NCBI GenBank assembly: GCA_903893795.1
Contig: CAITNO010000016.1
Span: forward strand, 62,001-126,000
DNA length: 64,000 nt
Origin: Candidatus Hydrogenedentota bacterium
GTDB lineage: Bacteria; Hydrogenedentota; Hydrogenedentia; Hydrogenedentales; CAITNO01
Direction of reading: 5' to 3'
The position numbers and the translations under genes are program-made. The notes under the pieces were generated by a model. That model did no database searches, had not been told where the DNA came from, and saw only the letters and a list, made by a program, of their open reading frames with translations. Positions 17,745 through 28,444 of this stretch are shown here, in pieces (the first letter of the stretch is position 1; every line of letters starts with the position of its first letter).

Positions 17745-19055
17745 CTACAGGTGCCAGGGTGAGCGCATGGCCCGGCTCAGCATGCGGTTTGCGTCGTCGT
17801 CATCGACAAAGCGCTCCTTGACGGGATCGAATTTCAGTTTGCGCTCCAGTTTCATCGCGGCCATGCCCACGTGGGCGACCATGACCGAATGGTGTGCCGC
17901 CTCGGCCGGCGTGATTGTTTTTGCCCGGGTCCGCACGGCCTCGAGGAAATTGCCGTGGTGGTTGTCGCTCTTGATGAGGTGAATCTCGTCCGGTCCGATC
18001 TGCTCCTGGAGCAGCGATTTGGGGTTGGCGTCGAGGGAGCCGCGGTTCACGTGTATCCACTTGCCGTCCCCACCCTCAAAGCGCGTGCCGCCCGGCAGCA
18101 GGCCGCTGACGATCATGGTGAAACCCTCGCGGTACTTGCAGGTGAAGGTGTAGTCTTCCGGCGTGTCGAAGAGACCGTCCTTGTCCACGGGCCACTTGGC
18201 GCGCCCCTCGACTTCCACCGGGGCGCTCATCTCGGTGTCCATGCCCCAGTGGGCGATGTCAATATGGTGTCCGGCCCAGTCGGTGAGCTGGCCGCCCGCA
18301 TAGTCGCTGATCCAGCGGAAGTTCCAGTGGCAGCGCGCCTCGCAGTAGGGCGCCCAGGGCGCGGGGCCGAGCCACATGTCATAATCGAAACCCGGCGGCG
18401 GGTCCGAGGGGGCCGTGCTGCCGCGGTGGATGCCGTTCTTGTCGGGCAGGCCCACCTTCACGGTGTGCACCTTGCCGATGCGCCCGTTGCGGACCAGTTC
18501 GCAGGCCTGGCGGAAATTCTCAACCGAGCGCTGCCACGAGCCGGTCTGCCAGACCCGCCCATAGCGGTGCACCGCATCGACCACGGCGCGACCCTCGGAA
18601 ATGTTGTAGGCCAGCGGTTTCTCGCCGTAGATGTCCTTGCCGGCCCTGGCCGCGGAAACGCCGATAAGGCCGTGCCAATGGTCGGGCAGGGCCAGCGCCA
18701 CGGCGTCAATGTCCGTGCGGGCCAGCACTTCGCGGAAATCGTTGTACAGTTTGCAGTCCGTGTTGCCGTACTTCCCGTTCACCATTTTGGCCGCATTCTC
18801 GCGGTGGCCCGTGTCCACGTCGCACACGGCCAGCACCTGCGCGTCCTTCTCGTCCAGGAAGGCCTCGAGGTTGCCCGTGCCCATGCCGCCCACACCGATG
18901 GAGGCCATCGTGATGCGGTTGCTGGGCGCCACCGAGCCGTTCAGCCCCAGGGCTGACCCGGGGATAATGTATGGAAACGCCGCGGCGCCCGCCGCCGCCC
19001 CGGCCGTCCGCGCCAGGAACTGGCGCCGTGTCAAAGCCGACCCTTTTTTCTGCAT
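17745..19055 (-). CDS. Tat-exported Gfo/Idh/MocA family oxidoreductase
   Basis: A 436-residue NAD(P)-dependent sugar or inositol dehydrogenase-like protein. The Tat signal TRRQFLARTAGAAAG (residues 9-23) directs it, folded with cofactor, to the periplasm. The Rossmann motif is SIGVGGMGTGN, and GEKPLAYN contains the family's conserved E-K-P. The C-terminal domain has WAGHHIDIAHWG. Start at 19055 chosen for AGGAGG 8 bases upstream; the frame opens further to 19193. It is the first gene of a carbohydrate operon with ThuA-HEAT and GH16. Confidence 0.92.
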   Translation of the reverse strand: MQKKGSALTRRQFLARTAGAAAGAAAFPYIIPGSALGLNGSVAPSNRITMASIGVGGMGTGNLEAFLDEKDAQVLAVCDVDTGHRENAAKMVNGKYGNTDCKLYNDFREVLARTDIDAVALALPDHWHGLIGVSAARAGKDIYGEKPLAYNISEGRAVVDAVHRYGRVWQTGSWQRSVENFRQACELVRNGRIGKVHTVKVGLPDKNGIHRGSTAPSDPPPGFDYDMWLGPAPWAPYCEARCHWNFRWISDYAGGQLTDWAGHHIDIAHWGMDTEMSAPVEVEGRAKWPVDKDGLFDTPEDYTFTCKYREGFTMIVSGLLPGGTRFEGGDGKWIHVNRGSLDANPKSLLQEQIGPDEIHLIKSDNHHGNFLEAVRTRAKTITPAEAAHHSVMVAHVGMAAMKLERKLKFDPVKERFVDDDDANRMLSRAMRSPWHL

Positions 19056-19292
19056 GCCTTGGCCTCCTGCCGTTGGTTGTCCGCGCCGGGGCGTTTGCCC
19101 GCGGCGCAGCGTGTCTGCGTAAGCGTGGAATCCAACCATGATATATGGTCCGGTGCGGCCTGTCCAGCGCCGCGACGGCACCGGGGGGAGCACCCTTTCA
19201 CAGACAGGGAAAAGGGCGGGAAGGTTTCAGCGTTGGGTGCGGCGGGCGGCCTGGCCCCCTTTTTCAAGGGTAAACCCCACCCAGGCATCCGC

Positions 19293-19928
19293 TCAGGCGA
19301 GCAGTTGCCCAATGACGGCGGTCAGGCTGGTCAATGCGGTTATTTGCGCATCGGCCCCGGCCGTCTCGGCATCGCCCCCGAAGCCGTAGGACGCGCCCAC
19401 GGCCAGCGCGCCGTTGGCGTGGGCCGCCTCGATGTCGTCGTGGCGGTCGCCCACAACGATGACCGGACTGCCCAGGTTCAGCGCGATGAGTTCGGCGACC
19501 ATCTCGGTCTTGCCGCTGTACCGGGTGCCGCGTGCGCGCACCGCGGCCAGATACTTGCGCACGTCGTGCGCGTCGAGAAAGGTGTTCACATAGTCGTCGG
19601 GGCCGTTGGAGCAGACGGCCAGCACGTGCCGGCCGTGCAGTTCCTCCAGCACGCCGCGCGCGCCCTCATAGAGCCGCCCCTCGCTGCCGATGAGGTGCAG
19701 TTCCAGCGCGTTGGTTTCCGCGACGATCTGAGGCGCCATGCCCGGAGGGCACTGTTTCGCCAGCCAGGCCTCATAGGCCTCCACCGGTTTGCCGAAGAAC
19801 CCGCAAATGGTGCCGTGGTCCGGCACGGCAAGGCTGTGGGCGGCAAAGGTGCGCTGCACGGCGGGCACGGTCACGCGCTCGGTCTCGAGCAGTGTGCCGT
19901 CAATGTCGAAGATGATTAGCGCGGACAT
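19293..19928 (-). CDS. HAD-superfamily hydrolase (phosphoglycolate phosphatase-like)
   Basis: A 211-residue haloacid-dehalogenase-like phosphatase. FDIDGTLLE at 7-15 is motif I with nucleophile Asp8 and acid/base Asp10; VCSNGPDD holds the motif II Ser, and the motif IV acidic residues are in VGDRHDDIEAA. A helical cap lies between motifs I and II, as in the phosphoglycolate phosphatase group. AGGAG precedes the start. Substrate not determined. Confidence 0.88.
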   Translation of the reverse strand: MSALIIFDIDGTLLETERVTVPAVQRTFAAHSLAVPDHGTICGFFGKPVEAYEAWLAKQCPPGMAPQIVAETNALELHLIGSEGRLYEGARGVLEELHGRHVLAVCSNGPDDYVNTFLDAHDVRKYLAAVRARGTRYSGKTEMVAELIALNLGSPVIVVGDRHDDIEAAHANGALAVGASYGFGGDAETAGADAQITALTSLTAVIGQLLA

Positions 19929-19989
19929 GATGACTCCTGCTGCTTGTCTGGGATGCTTAGTATTGCCGGGCGAATCCCAAAGCTGCGCC

Positions 19990-20098
19990 GTCATTGCGAG
20001 CGAAGCGAAGCAATCTCTTGCCCGCCAAGACCCTCAGTTGCGAAGCCAATCTTTTCAAGAGATTGCTTCGTCGGCCGTTGGCCTCCTTGCAATGACGA
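19990..20098. repeat. REP-like inverted repeat, family A copy 2
   Basis: Arms GTCATTGCGAGCGAAGCGAAG and, at the other end, TTGCAATGACGAG match family A copy 1 (685-768), with inner GCAATCTCTTG/CAAGAGATTGC arms. It sits between carA and the HAD gene. Confidence 0.75.
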
Positions 20099-20104
20099 GG
20101 CGAC

Positions 20105-21211
<1,107 letters not shown>

Positions 21212-21295
21212 GGCGTTTTTCGTCCCTTCTGGCTAAAGTGGGGTTTGCGGATTATAACACAGACGGGAAGCGCTTTTCCGGTTGGCGCCTGGGGG

Positions 21296-23998
21296 CTACT
21301 CGAGCACAAGACTCGCGGGAGCATAGGCGTGAAGCGGGACGCTGAATTTGCCGTCGGTGACGGCGCGCGGCGCTTGGCCGGGAAAGGACTCTCCGCGCAG
21401 CGTGACAGGGCGCGCCCGTGTTGCCGACATGCCCGCCGGAAGCGTCACGGTCAGGTCGCCGGTCACGCCGGCCTGCTCCCACAGGCGCAGGACCGTGCCC
21501 GCGCCGTCGGGATTGGGGCCGAATGCCGTGACTGCCACGCCTTTGCGGGAGAGCGTGATGCCCGCCTGCGCGGGGGGCAAGGTGCCGGGGCGCGCGGTGG
21601 TGCGGGCGGCGGCCAGCGGCACGCGGGCCTCCATGGCGGGTGAATAGAGCGCCGATTCGGAATTGAACCTGTCAAAGGCCCATATGCGGACTCGCGAACT
21701 CATGCGGCGGCCGTCTCCCACCCATGCCGCATAGTTGGTGCGCCAGTGGTTGTTGTAGAGGTTGACGTAGATGCGGGACTGTTCGGGCGTGTAGTGCCTG
21801 TCGAACTTGTACTCGCCCGGTTCGCCCAGGCTCACCATGGGCGAATCCTGCGGGCACACCGCCACGCCCGCGCCGGTCTCGCCGTCATAGACGGCCACGC
21901 CGGTGTTGATCCACGAGAAGTGGTAGTTGGCGTAGTCGAGCGTCATGTCCGCAACGGGATCGAGGTCGGCGCCCAGTCGGCCCAGCCGGAATTTGGGGTG
22001 GTCGATTTTGAAAGGCAGGCAAATCCAGCCCGCCTCGGGCCAGGAGTCGGGCTGCTTCTGCCAGCCCACTTCCAGGTCGGCGACGGGCATCGCGCCGGAC
22101 AGGGTCAGGCGCATGAAGATTTGCTGCGGCTGACCGGGACCGGGAATCTCGCCGGTGATAGTGGCGGTCACGTCGATGGGAGAGGTCTTCACGCTGAGGG
22201 AGATGTGCTCAGGCAGGGCGCTGACGTAGGCGCTGTCTTCGGGCATGTTGTAGGCGGAAAACATCTGCTTGTGCGCCTCGTACTGCGGGTACAGCGACTT
22301 CTCGGTCCACTCGATCAGGTCTTTCCTGCCGAAGCGCTCGTAAAGGTACTGGCCAAAGCCCTGCGGCGCGTCGGAGTCCACCAGTTCGCGCCCGCTTCGC
22401 TTGTCGATGAGGCTGGTGATGCCGCCGCGGGTGGCGTCGAGCGTGGCCTTGAAGAAGGGACTTTCAATGATCCCGTCTGCGGCATCGCCGGAAAGCGCGA
22501 GGGGTTCGGCTTTCTCCTTGCTCACTTCATAGGTGCGGTAGCCCATCGGCGGCAGGTCCTTGGCGACAAAACGGATCACGCGGTAGGGCGTTTCCATGCC
22601 CGGGCCCTCGTGCGCCATGGGAAGGAGCGGTCCGCCGTCCACCGGCTTGAGTGAAACGCCCTCGGGCAGGTGGAACACATTCAGCGTGACCTCGCCGTCG
22701 CGCGTCCAGGCCAGCGGGTTGTAGACCACGATGCGCGGGCCGTCCACGCCGACGTTGTCCGCCAGCGTGCGGAGCGCGTCCTGGTAGGGCTCGGCCACGA
22801 GCCGCTCGGCTTCCTTCACCCGGCCCGCTTTTTCACGCCACGACTCCTCCATGAGCTTGAACTGCGGCGGCAGCCCCTCCTTCCACATATTCTCCCATGC
22901 CACGCCGTAGGGGGTCGTTATGTAGTGCTGGTTGGCCAGGCCGAAGGTGTGCTCGCTGAAGAGCAGGCTCTGCGTGTATGCCTCGGCGATGGTGCCGCCC
23001 AGGGGCGCGCGGAAGATGCCCCAGCATTTTTCGAGCGCGGTCAACTGGTCCAGCGCGCCGATTTCAGGCCGCATGTTGTGGGCGGTCTTGCAGGCTTCGG
23101 GCATGCTGGTCAGGCCGTAAATCCACGGGTCGGGGATGTCGGTGCGCACCACCGGCAGGCCGCTCAAGTCCTCCTTCAGGATGAGTTCGGCGAAGTCGTC
23201 CAGTTTGCCCACCTTCGCGTGGATGCCCCGTTTCGCGTAAAACGCAATGTCCTTCTTGACCGTTTCGGGGTCCGGCGGGCCCTGGTTGTCTCCCGTCATG
23301 CTGATTTGTATCCATGACTTGTAGGGCCAGTTGTCCGGCGGCAGCGGGTCGCTGCCGTAGCCGTTGTTGTAGAGCGTGAGCAGCCGCGACCCGTCCGGGC
23401 CCTCCCACCAGAACATGAGCGGCAGGTTGAAGCTCATGTTCACCAGCGGCCCGCCCATGTGATAGAACTTGATGCCCGCATGGGTGAACAGCGTCGGGAA
23501 GACCCAGGACTGGCCCGGCACATCGGACATTTTCGCGCCGGTGGACAGCGGGAGGTCAAACTGCCGGTCCAGCGCCGACGAGATGCCCAGCCCGCGCACC
23601 AGGTCCTCCAACTCGGAGGTTTCGGTTTGCAGGGTGAACGGAAAGGCATGCACCGCCAGGTTGCCGTCGCGCAGCGCCTGTTCCAGCTTCTCCCGCCGTT
23701 CCGGCGTCTGCCCCTCCCACAGGATTTGCTGCATCGGCCAGCCCGACAAGGTCCACACAAACTGCTGTTCCTTCGGCTGCTTGCTGTTGAGCGCAATCGC
23801 GTCGAGCACTCGGTCCGCCATTTCGGTGCGGTACTCATGGACCACATCGCGGGCCATGGCCGTGTAGCCGATGTCGAAATGGGTCTTGTAGACAATGATG
23901 ACGTTCTCGACCGTGGACTTTTCCGCGGCGAGTGCGGTTGGAATCCATGCCGCGAACGCGGCGCTGAGCACGGTGAGCAGGCGAAGGGAAGGTTTCAT
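21296..23998 (-). CDS. Secreted GH38-like (DUF5054-type) glycosidase
   Basis: A 900-residue exported protein. A signal peptide (MKPSLRLLTVLSAAFAAWIP.., ends TALAA) is followed by VYKTHFDIGYT (His40 and Asp42), which matches the HxD metal site at the start of the GH38 alpha-mannosidase barrel. A long beta-rich C-terminal half follows (PYRVIRFVAKDLPPMGYRTY; LDATRGGITSLIDKRSGREL), as in alpha-mannosidases. The catalytic nucleophile could not be assigned with confidence. An upstream GTG at 24007 would add three residues. Confidence 0.82.
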   Translation of the reverse strand: MKPSLRLLTVLSAAFAAWIPTALAAEKSTVENVIIVYKTHFDIGYTAMARDVVHEYRTEMADRVLDAIALNSKQPKEQQFVWTLSGWPMQQILWEGQTPERREKLEQALRDGNLAVHAFPFTLQTETSELEDLVRGLGISSALDRQFDLPLSTGAKMSDVPGQSWVFPTLFTHAGIKFYHMGGPLVNMSFNLPLMFWWEGPDGSRLLTLYNNGYGSDPLPPDNWPYKSWIQISMTGDNQGPPDPETVKKDIAFYAKRGIHAKVGKLDDFAELILKEDLSGLPVVRTDIPDPWIYGLTSMPEACKTAHNMRPEIGALDQLTALEKCWGIFRAPLGGTIAEAYTQSLLFSEHTFGLANQHYITTPYGVAWENMWKEGLPPQFKLMEESWREKAGRVKEAERLVAEPYQDALRTLADNVGVDGPRIVVYNPLAWTRDGEVTLNVFHLPEGVSLKPVDGGPLLPMAHEGPGMETPYRVIRFVAKDLPPMGYRTYEVSKEKAEPLALSGDAADGIIESPFFKATLDATRGGITSLIDKRSGRELVDSDAPQGFGQYLYERFGRKDLIEWTEKSLYPQYEAHKQMFSAYNMPEDSAYVSALPEHISLSVKTSPIDVTATITGEIPGPGQPQQIFMRLTLSGAMPVADLEVGWQKQPDSWPEAGWICLPFKIDHPKFRLGRLGADLDPVADMTLDYANYHFSWINTGVAVYDGETGAGVAVCPQDSPMVSLGEPGEYKFDRHYTPEQSRIYVNLYNNHWRTNYAAWVGDGRRMSSRVRIWAFDRFNSESALYSPAMEARVPLAAARTTARPGTLPPAQAGITLSRKGVAVTAFGPNPDGAGTVLRLWEQAGVTGDLTVTLPAGMSATRARPVTLRGESFPGQAPRAVTDGKFSVPLHAYAPASLVLE

Positions 23999-24136
23999 TG
24001 CGGCCACCCATGGGTATTAGTTTATGCAGCCGCAGAATAGCGCCGGTGACATGCGCGAAGCAATGCAAAACGCACATCAGCACGACCCAAGTGTAGGGTG
24101 CCCGCAGCGAAGCGGAGCGCACCATTCCCCAAGAGG

Positions 24137-24161
24137 CCGGCAGGGATGCCGGCGCTCCCAG
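24137..24161. repeat. Interspersed repeat, family C copy 2
   Basis: Identical over 25 bases to the unit at 7642-7666; it lies just past the stop of the exported PASTA protein gene. Confidence 0.8.
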
Positions 24162-24186
24162 TGGCGTTCCGCTGCGGGTCTGCCAA

Positions 24187-26307
24187 TTACGGCGCCAGCA
24201 ACTTGATGTAATCGTTGTACGCGGGCGAAATGTTGTCGGCGCCGTCGCGGAACTGCACGCGCACGGTGTTGTAGCCGTTCGGCCCGGGCAGGGTGTAGGC
24301 GCGCGGCGTGAGCTGCGGCTCCCAGGCGGACCAGTGCGCGCCGTCATTGCTGAAGCGCATGCGCACGACGCCCGAACCTGCGCCGTCCGCCCAGGTCAGG
24401 CCCAGTGAGACCGACGGGCTGGCCGTGGTCAGCGCGCCGTTGTTGATGACAATGGCGCCTGTCGGCGGCACGGTGTCCAGGCGGATGTAGTCATTCAAGG
24501 CCACGGAAATATTGCCCGAGCCGTCGCGGAACTGCACCCGGACGGTCTTGTGGCCGTCGCCCGCGGGCAGGGTGTAAGCGCGGGTGGCGGTCAGCGATTC
24601 CCATGCGGTCCAGTGCGCGCCGTCATCGCTGAAGCGCATGCGCACCACGCCGGAGGACCAGGTCAGGCCCAGCGACACCAGTGGGTTGTTCGTGGCCGAG
24701 CGGTTGCCGTTGATGAGGATGCTTCCCGAGATCGTCCGGGCCACGGTGAGATTCACGGCGGAACCGTAGGCGGCCGACGCGCCCGCCAGGGGCGACTGGG
24801 CCAGCACGGTGCCTGCCGCGGCGGTGGCGCTGAACTGTTCGGTGACGGTGCCGACCACCAGTCCCGCCACGGTCAGGGCGGACGTCGCGGCGGCCTGCGT
24901 CTGGCCCACGGCATTGGGAACGGTGGCGTTGTCGTTAAAGGGATAGGCCTGGAAGGCCGCCGTCATCGGATGGGCGGCACGGTCCTGCAGCGTCTGCACG
25001 TCCTCCACGGTGGTGCCGGGAGCGAGGTAGTACACGGTTCTGGAAAGGGAAAGCAGGCTGAAGGGGCTGGTTTTTGGGTCGGTGTTGGGGATGGCCGGAA
25101 GGGAGGAGGTGGGCGCGCCCACGATAAGATGGCCGCTTTGGCCGTAGGCATGGGCGTCGCCGGTGCACTGGGTTGTCACCGTGTTGATCTCGTCCAGATA
25201 GTAGGACCCGATGGACATGCCCGTCACGTTGGTGGACATGGTGTGGAGCATCGCCAGCGCCCCCTGCGCCCCCCGCACCAGTTCCCATTGCAGGGCGTCC
25301 GTGGGGACCGTGTCGGCCACGCCGTCGATGGTGACCTCCGACGGCATGTTGTTGTTGATGTAGGTCATGCCGGCCGCTTCCGGGCTGTAGTCGTAGAGGT
25401 CCATGATGGCCGGAATGGAATGGACCCGCAGAAAGGTGCTGATGTCCTCGCGCTGCGCGTAAAAGGCGTGCTGCCGCTGGGTGCGCGGGCCGCTGTTGGC
25501 GCCCACATAGCTCCGCAGCGCCCGCACGGGGCCGTTTTTGTTCACGATGAACGCGCCTTCGGCGGCGCTGAAGGTGTTCTCGCTGCGGTCGCAGACGCCC
25601 GGGGCAAAGAGGTTCTTGTGCCTGTCCAGGATGTCCACGCCCGTGGAAGAGCCTGCGAAAATGCTCAACCCGTCCGATTTCCACCGGTCGGAGAAATGGC
25701 GCAGGTAATAGTCCGTTTCAATGGTGCTGTTTTCGGGATTGGGCCCGGCGCTGACCTTGTACTTGGTCTTATAGTCGCCTGCGGTCAGGCTGAAACTGTA
25801 GTCCACATAGCGTTTGCCCGCAGCGGGGTCCAGTGTTCCGTCCTGCTCAAACAGGTACACATACCCCACGGACCCATCGACCGGGTCGGTGACGGCCACC
25901 TGAACGGCGGTGTTCCCCAGCACGCCCGCAGGAGGGGCCGCATGAGGCGGGCTGGCCTGCCCCGCATCCTTGGCCATGAAGACGATCTCATCATCCGCGT
26001 CCAGCGTGGCATCCGGGTCCGCGCCGGTGAAGGTGCCCGCATCGGTGTAGTCGAGGCGGGAAAAGCTACCGTAGGTGGTGCTGCCGTTGTACACCTGCGT
26101 GAAATTGATGACCGCCCGCTCATCCACCTGCACGGGGACCTGCTGCCATCCGCCGTTGTACTGGAATGCGACCAGGTCGCCTGGGGCAATGCCCTGCAGA
26201 TTCAGCACGTTTGCCCCGGTCATTACCACCGGGTCGGCCGGCCGGTTGAGCGCCGGGGCGGGAAGGGCGCAGGACAGCAAGACACCCGTCAGCACAAGAA
26301 TGCGCAT
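24187..26307 (-). CDS. Exported protein with PASTA-like domain and two C-terminal repeats
   Basis: A 706-residue secreted protein with a signal peptide (MRILVLTGVLLSCALPAPA). The N-terminal ~450 residues match no family I recognise. A PASTA-like segment follows (VPNAVGQTQAAATSALTVAG... QSPLAGASAAYGSAVNLTV, about 470-530). The C-terminus has two ~85-residue repeats sharing VRMRFS-DGAHW-AWE, TRAYTLP and VRVQFRDG-NIS, each ending NDYI-L. PASTA domains usually bind cell-wall peptides or mediate surface contacts. AAGGAT precedes the start. Confidence 0.75.
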   Translation of the reverse strand: MRILVLTGVLLSCALPAPALNRPADPVVMTGANVLNLQGIAPGDLVAFQYNGGWQQVPVQVDERAVINFTQVYNGSTTYGSFSRLDYTDAGTFTGADPDATLDADDEIVFMAKDAGQASPPHAAPPAGVLGNTAVQVAVTDPVDGSVGYVYLFEQDGTLDPAAGKRYVDYSFSLTAGDYKTKYKVSAGPNPENSTIETDYYLRHFSDRWKSDGLSIFAGSSTGVDILDRHKNLFAPGVCDRSENTFSAAEGAFIVNKNGPVRALRSYVGANSGPRTQRQHAFYAQREDISTFLRVHSIPAIMDLYDYSPEAAGMTYINNNMPSEVTIDGVADTVPTDALQWELVRGAQGALAMLHTMSTNVTGMSIGSYYLDEINTVTTQCTGDAHAYGQSGHLIVGAPTSSLPAIPNTDPKTSPFSLLSLSRTVYYLAPGTTVEDVQTLQDRAAHPMTAAFQAYPFNDNATVPNAVGQTQAAATSALTVAGLVVGTVTEQFSATAAAGTVLAQSPLAGASAAYGSAVNLTVARTISGSILINGNRSATNNPLVSLGLTWSSGVVRMRFSDDGAHWTAWESLTATRAYTLPAGDGHKTVRVQFRDGSGNISVALNDYIRLDTVPPTGAIVINNGALTTASPSVSLGLTWADGAGSGVVRMRFSNDGAHWSAWEPQLTPRAYTLPGPNGYNTVRVQFRDGADNISPAYNDYIKLLAP

Positions 26308-26373
26308 GGATAGAATCCTTATGTCATTGGCAATCAGTACCCGACAATTATAGTGGCTGTCAAAGCCAAAAGG

Positions 26374-28308
26374 TTACAGGCGTCGGATACTGCACCGCAT
26401 GGCGGGTGCCTCATCCATGACGTGCATCCTGTGTTCGGGCATGAAGCGTTCATAGTCCTCCACAGACCCGCCGTCCATGCAGCATTCGATAATGCTTCGC
26501 CCGACGGCATCCAAATCGGATTTCATATAGGTGCGAAGATTCTCGGCGAAGAAACCGCGCAGGATTTCCGCACCCGCGTCATATCCGTCGGCGCCCACCT
26601 CCGGCTGCGTGTCCACCTGCAGGAACCAGGGGGCAATTGAAATGCCCTCTATCCGCATGGATCTGGGCGCGTAGCCGAGGAGGGGGCAGCGGGCGGGAAC
26701 AATTTGGTCCCGGGCAAAGCGGGCCGCCCCCTTGCGGGCCAGATAGTCTCGTGTCAGCCATTGCGGCATGAAGCCGGTGTACCAGGCGCCGACGTGCTGG
26801 TTGGGCGTGAGGATATGGCGGACCCGCGGGGTTTCCACGAATTGGCGGAGCAGCAGGTTGGCCTGTTCCACACGCCTGCCGGTGGCGAAGGGCCAGTAGC
26901 TGCCGACCCCCTCGCTTTCCATCCCGTCGCCAGAAAGAATGCTTGGATTGGCGTGTCCGCGGGGGGCGACCAGCCGCCAGAGCCAGGCCAGGGCGGGCGG
27001 CAGAACATGAAAAAATCCGGCAATGCCGTAGGAGGGATTCTCCCGTGTGCACGGGGGTGTGCGCAGCCCTATGCTGCGAATGTCTACGGCAACCTCGTGA
27101 TGCACGACATGGGGCACGATTCTGCGCGGCAGGATGACGCGGGGGTTGGGGCAGGGCTTTCCTGGGGCATCCATGACATGCTCCCAAATGAGGGCGCGGC
27201 TTCGGGGCGCGGCATCAATATTAAGGAAAAGCAGGGGTGTTTCAGCCATTGCGGTCAGTTTTTCCAGGTCATGGTCCGCGCCGTATTCAGTAATGTGGTC
27301 CACCCGGACAAACCATGCGTCTTCCGCGTCCACAATCCAAAGGTGGCCGTCGCCCCGCTGAATCTGGGGATGGCACAGCGCCATGTCGTCGCACGCGGGA
27401 TGCAGGTCGCAGGTTCGGGGTATTTCTAGGTACCGCTCCTCGCCGGTCACCAGGTTTCTGCCCTTGAGTAGGCGCCCGTCGGGCAGGCGGTGTGGCTGTT
27501 CGAGCATTTCGCTCTTGCCGCTGCCGCTGGCCCCCTCGTGCATGATGGTGACTACATTGTCATACGGGGTGACCACCTGGACCGCCGAGCAGTGCGCGGT
27601 GACCCACCCTTCCCCCTCGCCTTGGCGGATCAGCGCGCCGTAGATGCCCTTCTTGGCGCTTGGGCCGGGATACAGGTTGTACGAGAACACCTCATGGCTG
27701 TCCGGTTTCCTGTTGTGGACGACGACCTGCCTGCCCTCAAAGTGAGTGTGGCGGAAGGGCGGCGCCACGTAGATGGTCACGCTCGGAAAAAACGAGGCTG
27801 ACACCTCCTCGGCGGTCAGGATGCCCTGCAACAGCGCGAGCCCGAAAGCGAACACCGCCGCGTTGGCGGGAACAATTGCCAGCGCGTCCTGCCCCATTCC
27901 CGGCTGCCCGGTCCGAAACAGGAAAACGCCAAGATTCTGCTGAGCCAGCCACGCGAATGTCTCTTGTCTCAGGCTCTCGAACTCATGCCCGAAGCGGTCC
28001 AGAAAGCGCGGCTTGTCTGTCGGGGAATTGTCGGCAATCACCATGCAGTCCGGGTCGCGGCGCCGCATGTACGGCTCCGGATAATTCGCGGCAATTCCGT
28101 TTCTGACACGGGCAACCGTCATTTCGGTGACTTGTCCGCCGCCGGGCAGCCCGTACTGGACCTCGAAATAGTCCGCACCGGGCGCACCGAAACTGCATTC
28201 CATCAACTCCTCGACGGTCTCAAAAACCTGCACCGACGGGCAGGCATCAAGAACAGCCGACAACTCTTCCGGCAAACTGAGGCTTTCAAGAAATAGCTTG
28301 TCCCGCAT
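26374..28308 (-). CDS. DUF4914-type protein with a PEP carboxykinase-like fold
   Basis: A 644-residue cytosolic protein. Residues 219-267 run AKKGIYG, then TAHCSA, then GASGSGKSE (259-267). This order and spacing parallel ATP-type PEP carboxykinase (KKG.., HCSA, kinase-1a loop G-S-GTGKT), and LWIVDAEDAW further on resembles its kinase-2 GDDEHGW. I recall this length and pattern as DUF4914, which has no firm function. It may be a nucleotide-dependent kinase or carboxykinase relative. GGAGGAG/GGAAG sequences precede the start. No operon partner is visible. Confidence 0.75.
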   Translation of the reverse strand: MRDKLFLESLSLPEELSAVLDACPSVQVFETVEELMECSFGAPGADYFEVQYGLPGGGQVTEMTVARVRNGIAANYPEPYMRRRDPDCMVIADNSPTDKPRFLDRFGHEFESLRQETFAWLAQQNLGVFLFRTGQPGMGQDALAIVPANAAVFAFGLALLQGILTAEEVSASFFPSVTIYVAPPFRHTHFEGRQVVVHNRKPDSHEVFSYNLYPGPSAKKGIYGALIRQGEGEGWVTAHCSAVQVVTPYDNVVTIMHEGASGSGKSEMLEQPHRLPDGRLLKGRNLVTGEERYLEIPRTCDLHPACDDMALCHPQIQRGDGHLWIVDAEDAWFVRVDHITEYGADHDLEKLTAMAETPLLFLNIDAAPRSRALIWEHVMDAPGKPCPNPRVILPRRIVPHVVHHEVAVDIRSIGLRTPPCTRENPSYGIAGFFHVLPPALAWLWRLVAPRGHANPSILSGDGMESEGVGSYWPFATGRRVEQANLLLRQFVETPRVRHILTPNQHVGAWYTGFMPQWLTRDYLARKGAARFARDQIVPARCPLLGYAPRSMRIEGISIAPWFLQVDTQPEVGADGYDAGAEILRGFFAENLRTYMKSDLDAVGRSIIECCMDGGSVEDYERFMPEHRMHVMDEAPAMRCSIRRL

Positions 28309-28444
28309 GGTGTGCTTCCGCTCCTCCGCAAAATTGGTCCTTCACGCCAGGGCGCTCGCCGCAGGAACCAACGCCTAAGGGCCAGCATCCCAGAAAACCA
28401 CCGCCAATCTCAAGGACGCTGCCCGCCGAAAATGGCGGCTTCTC

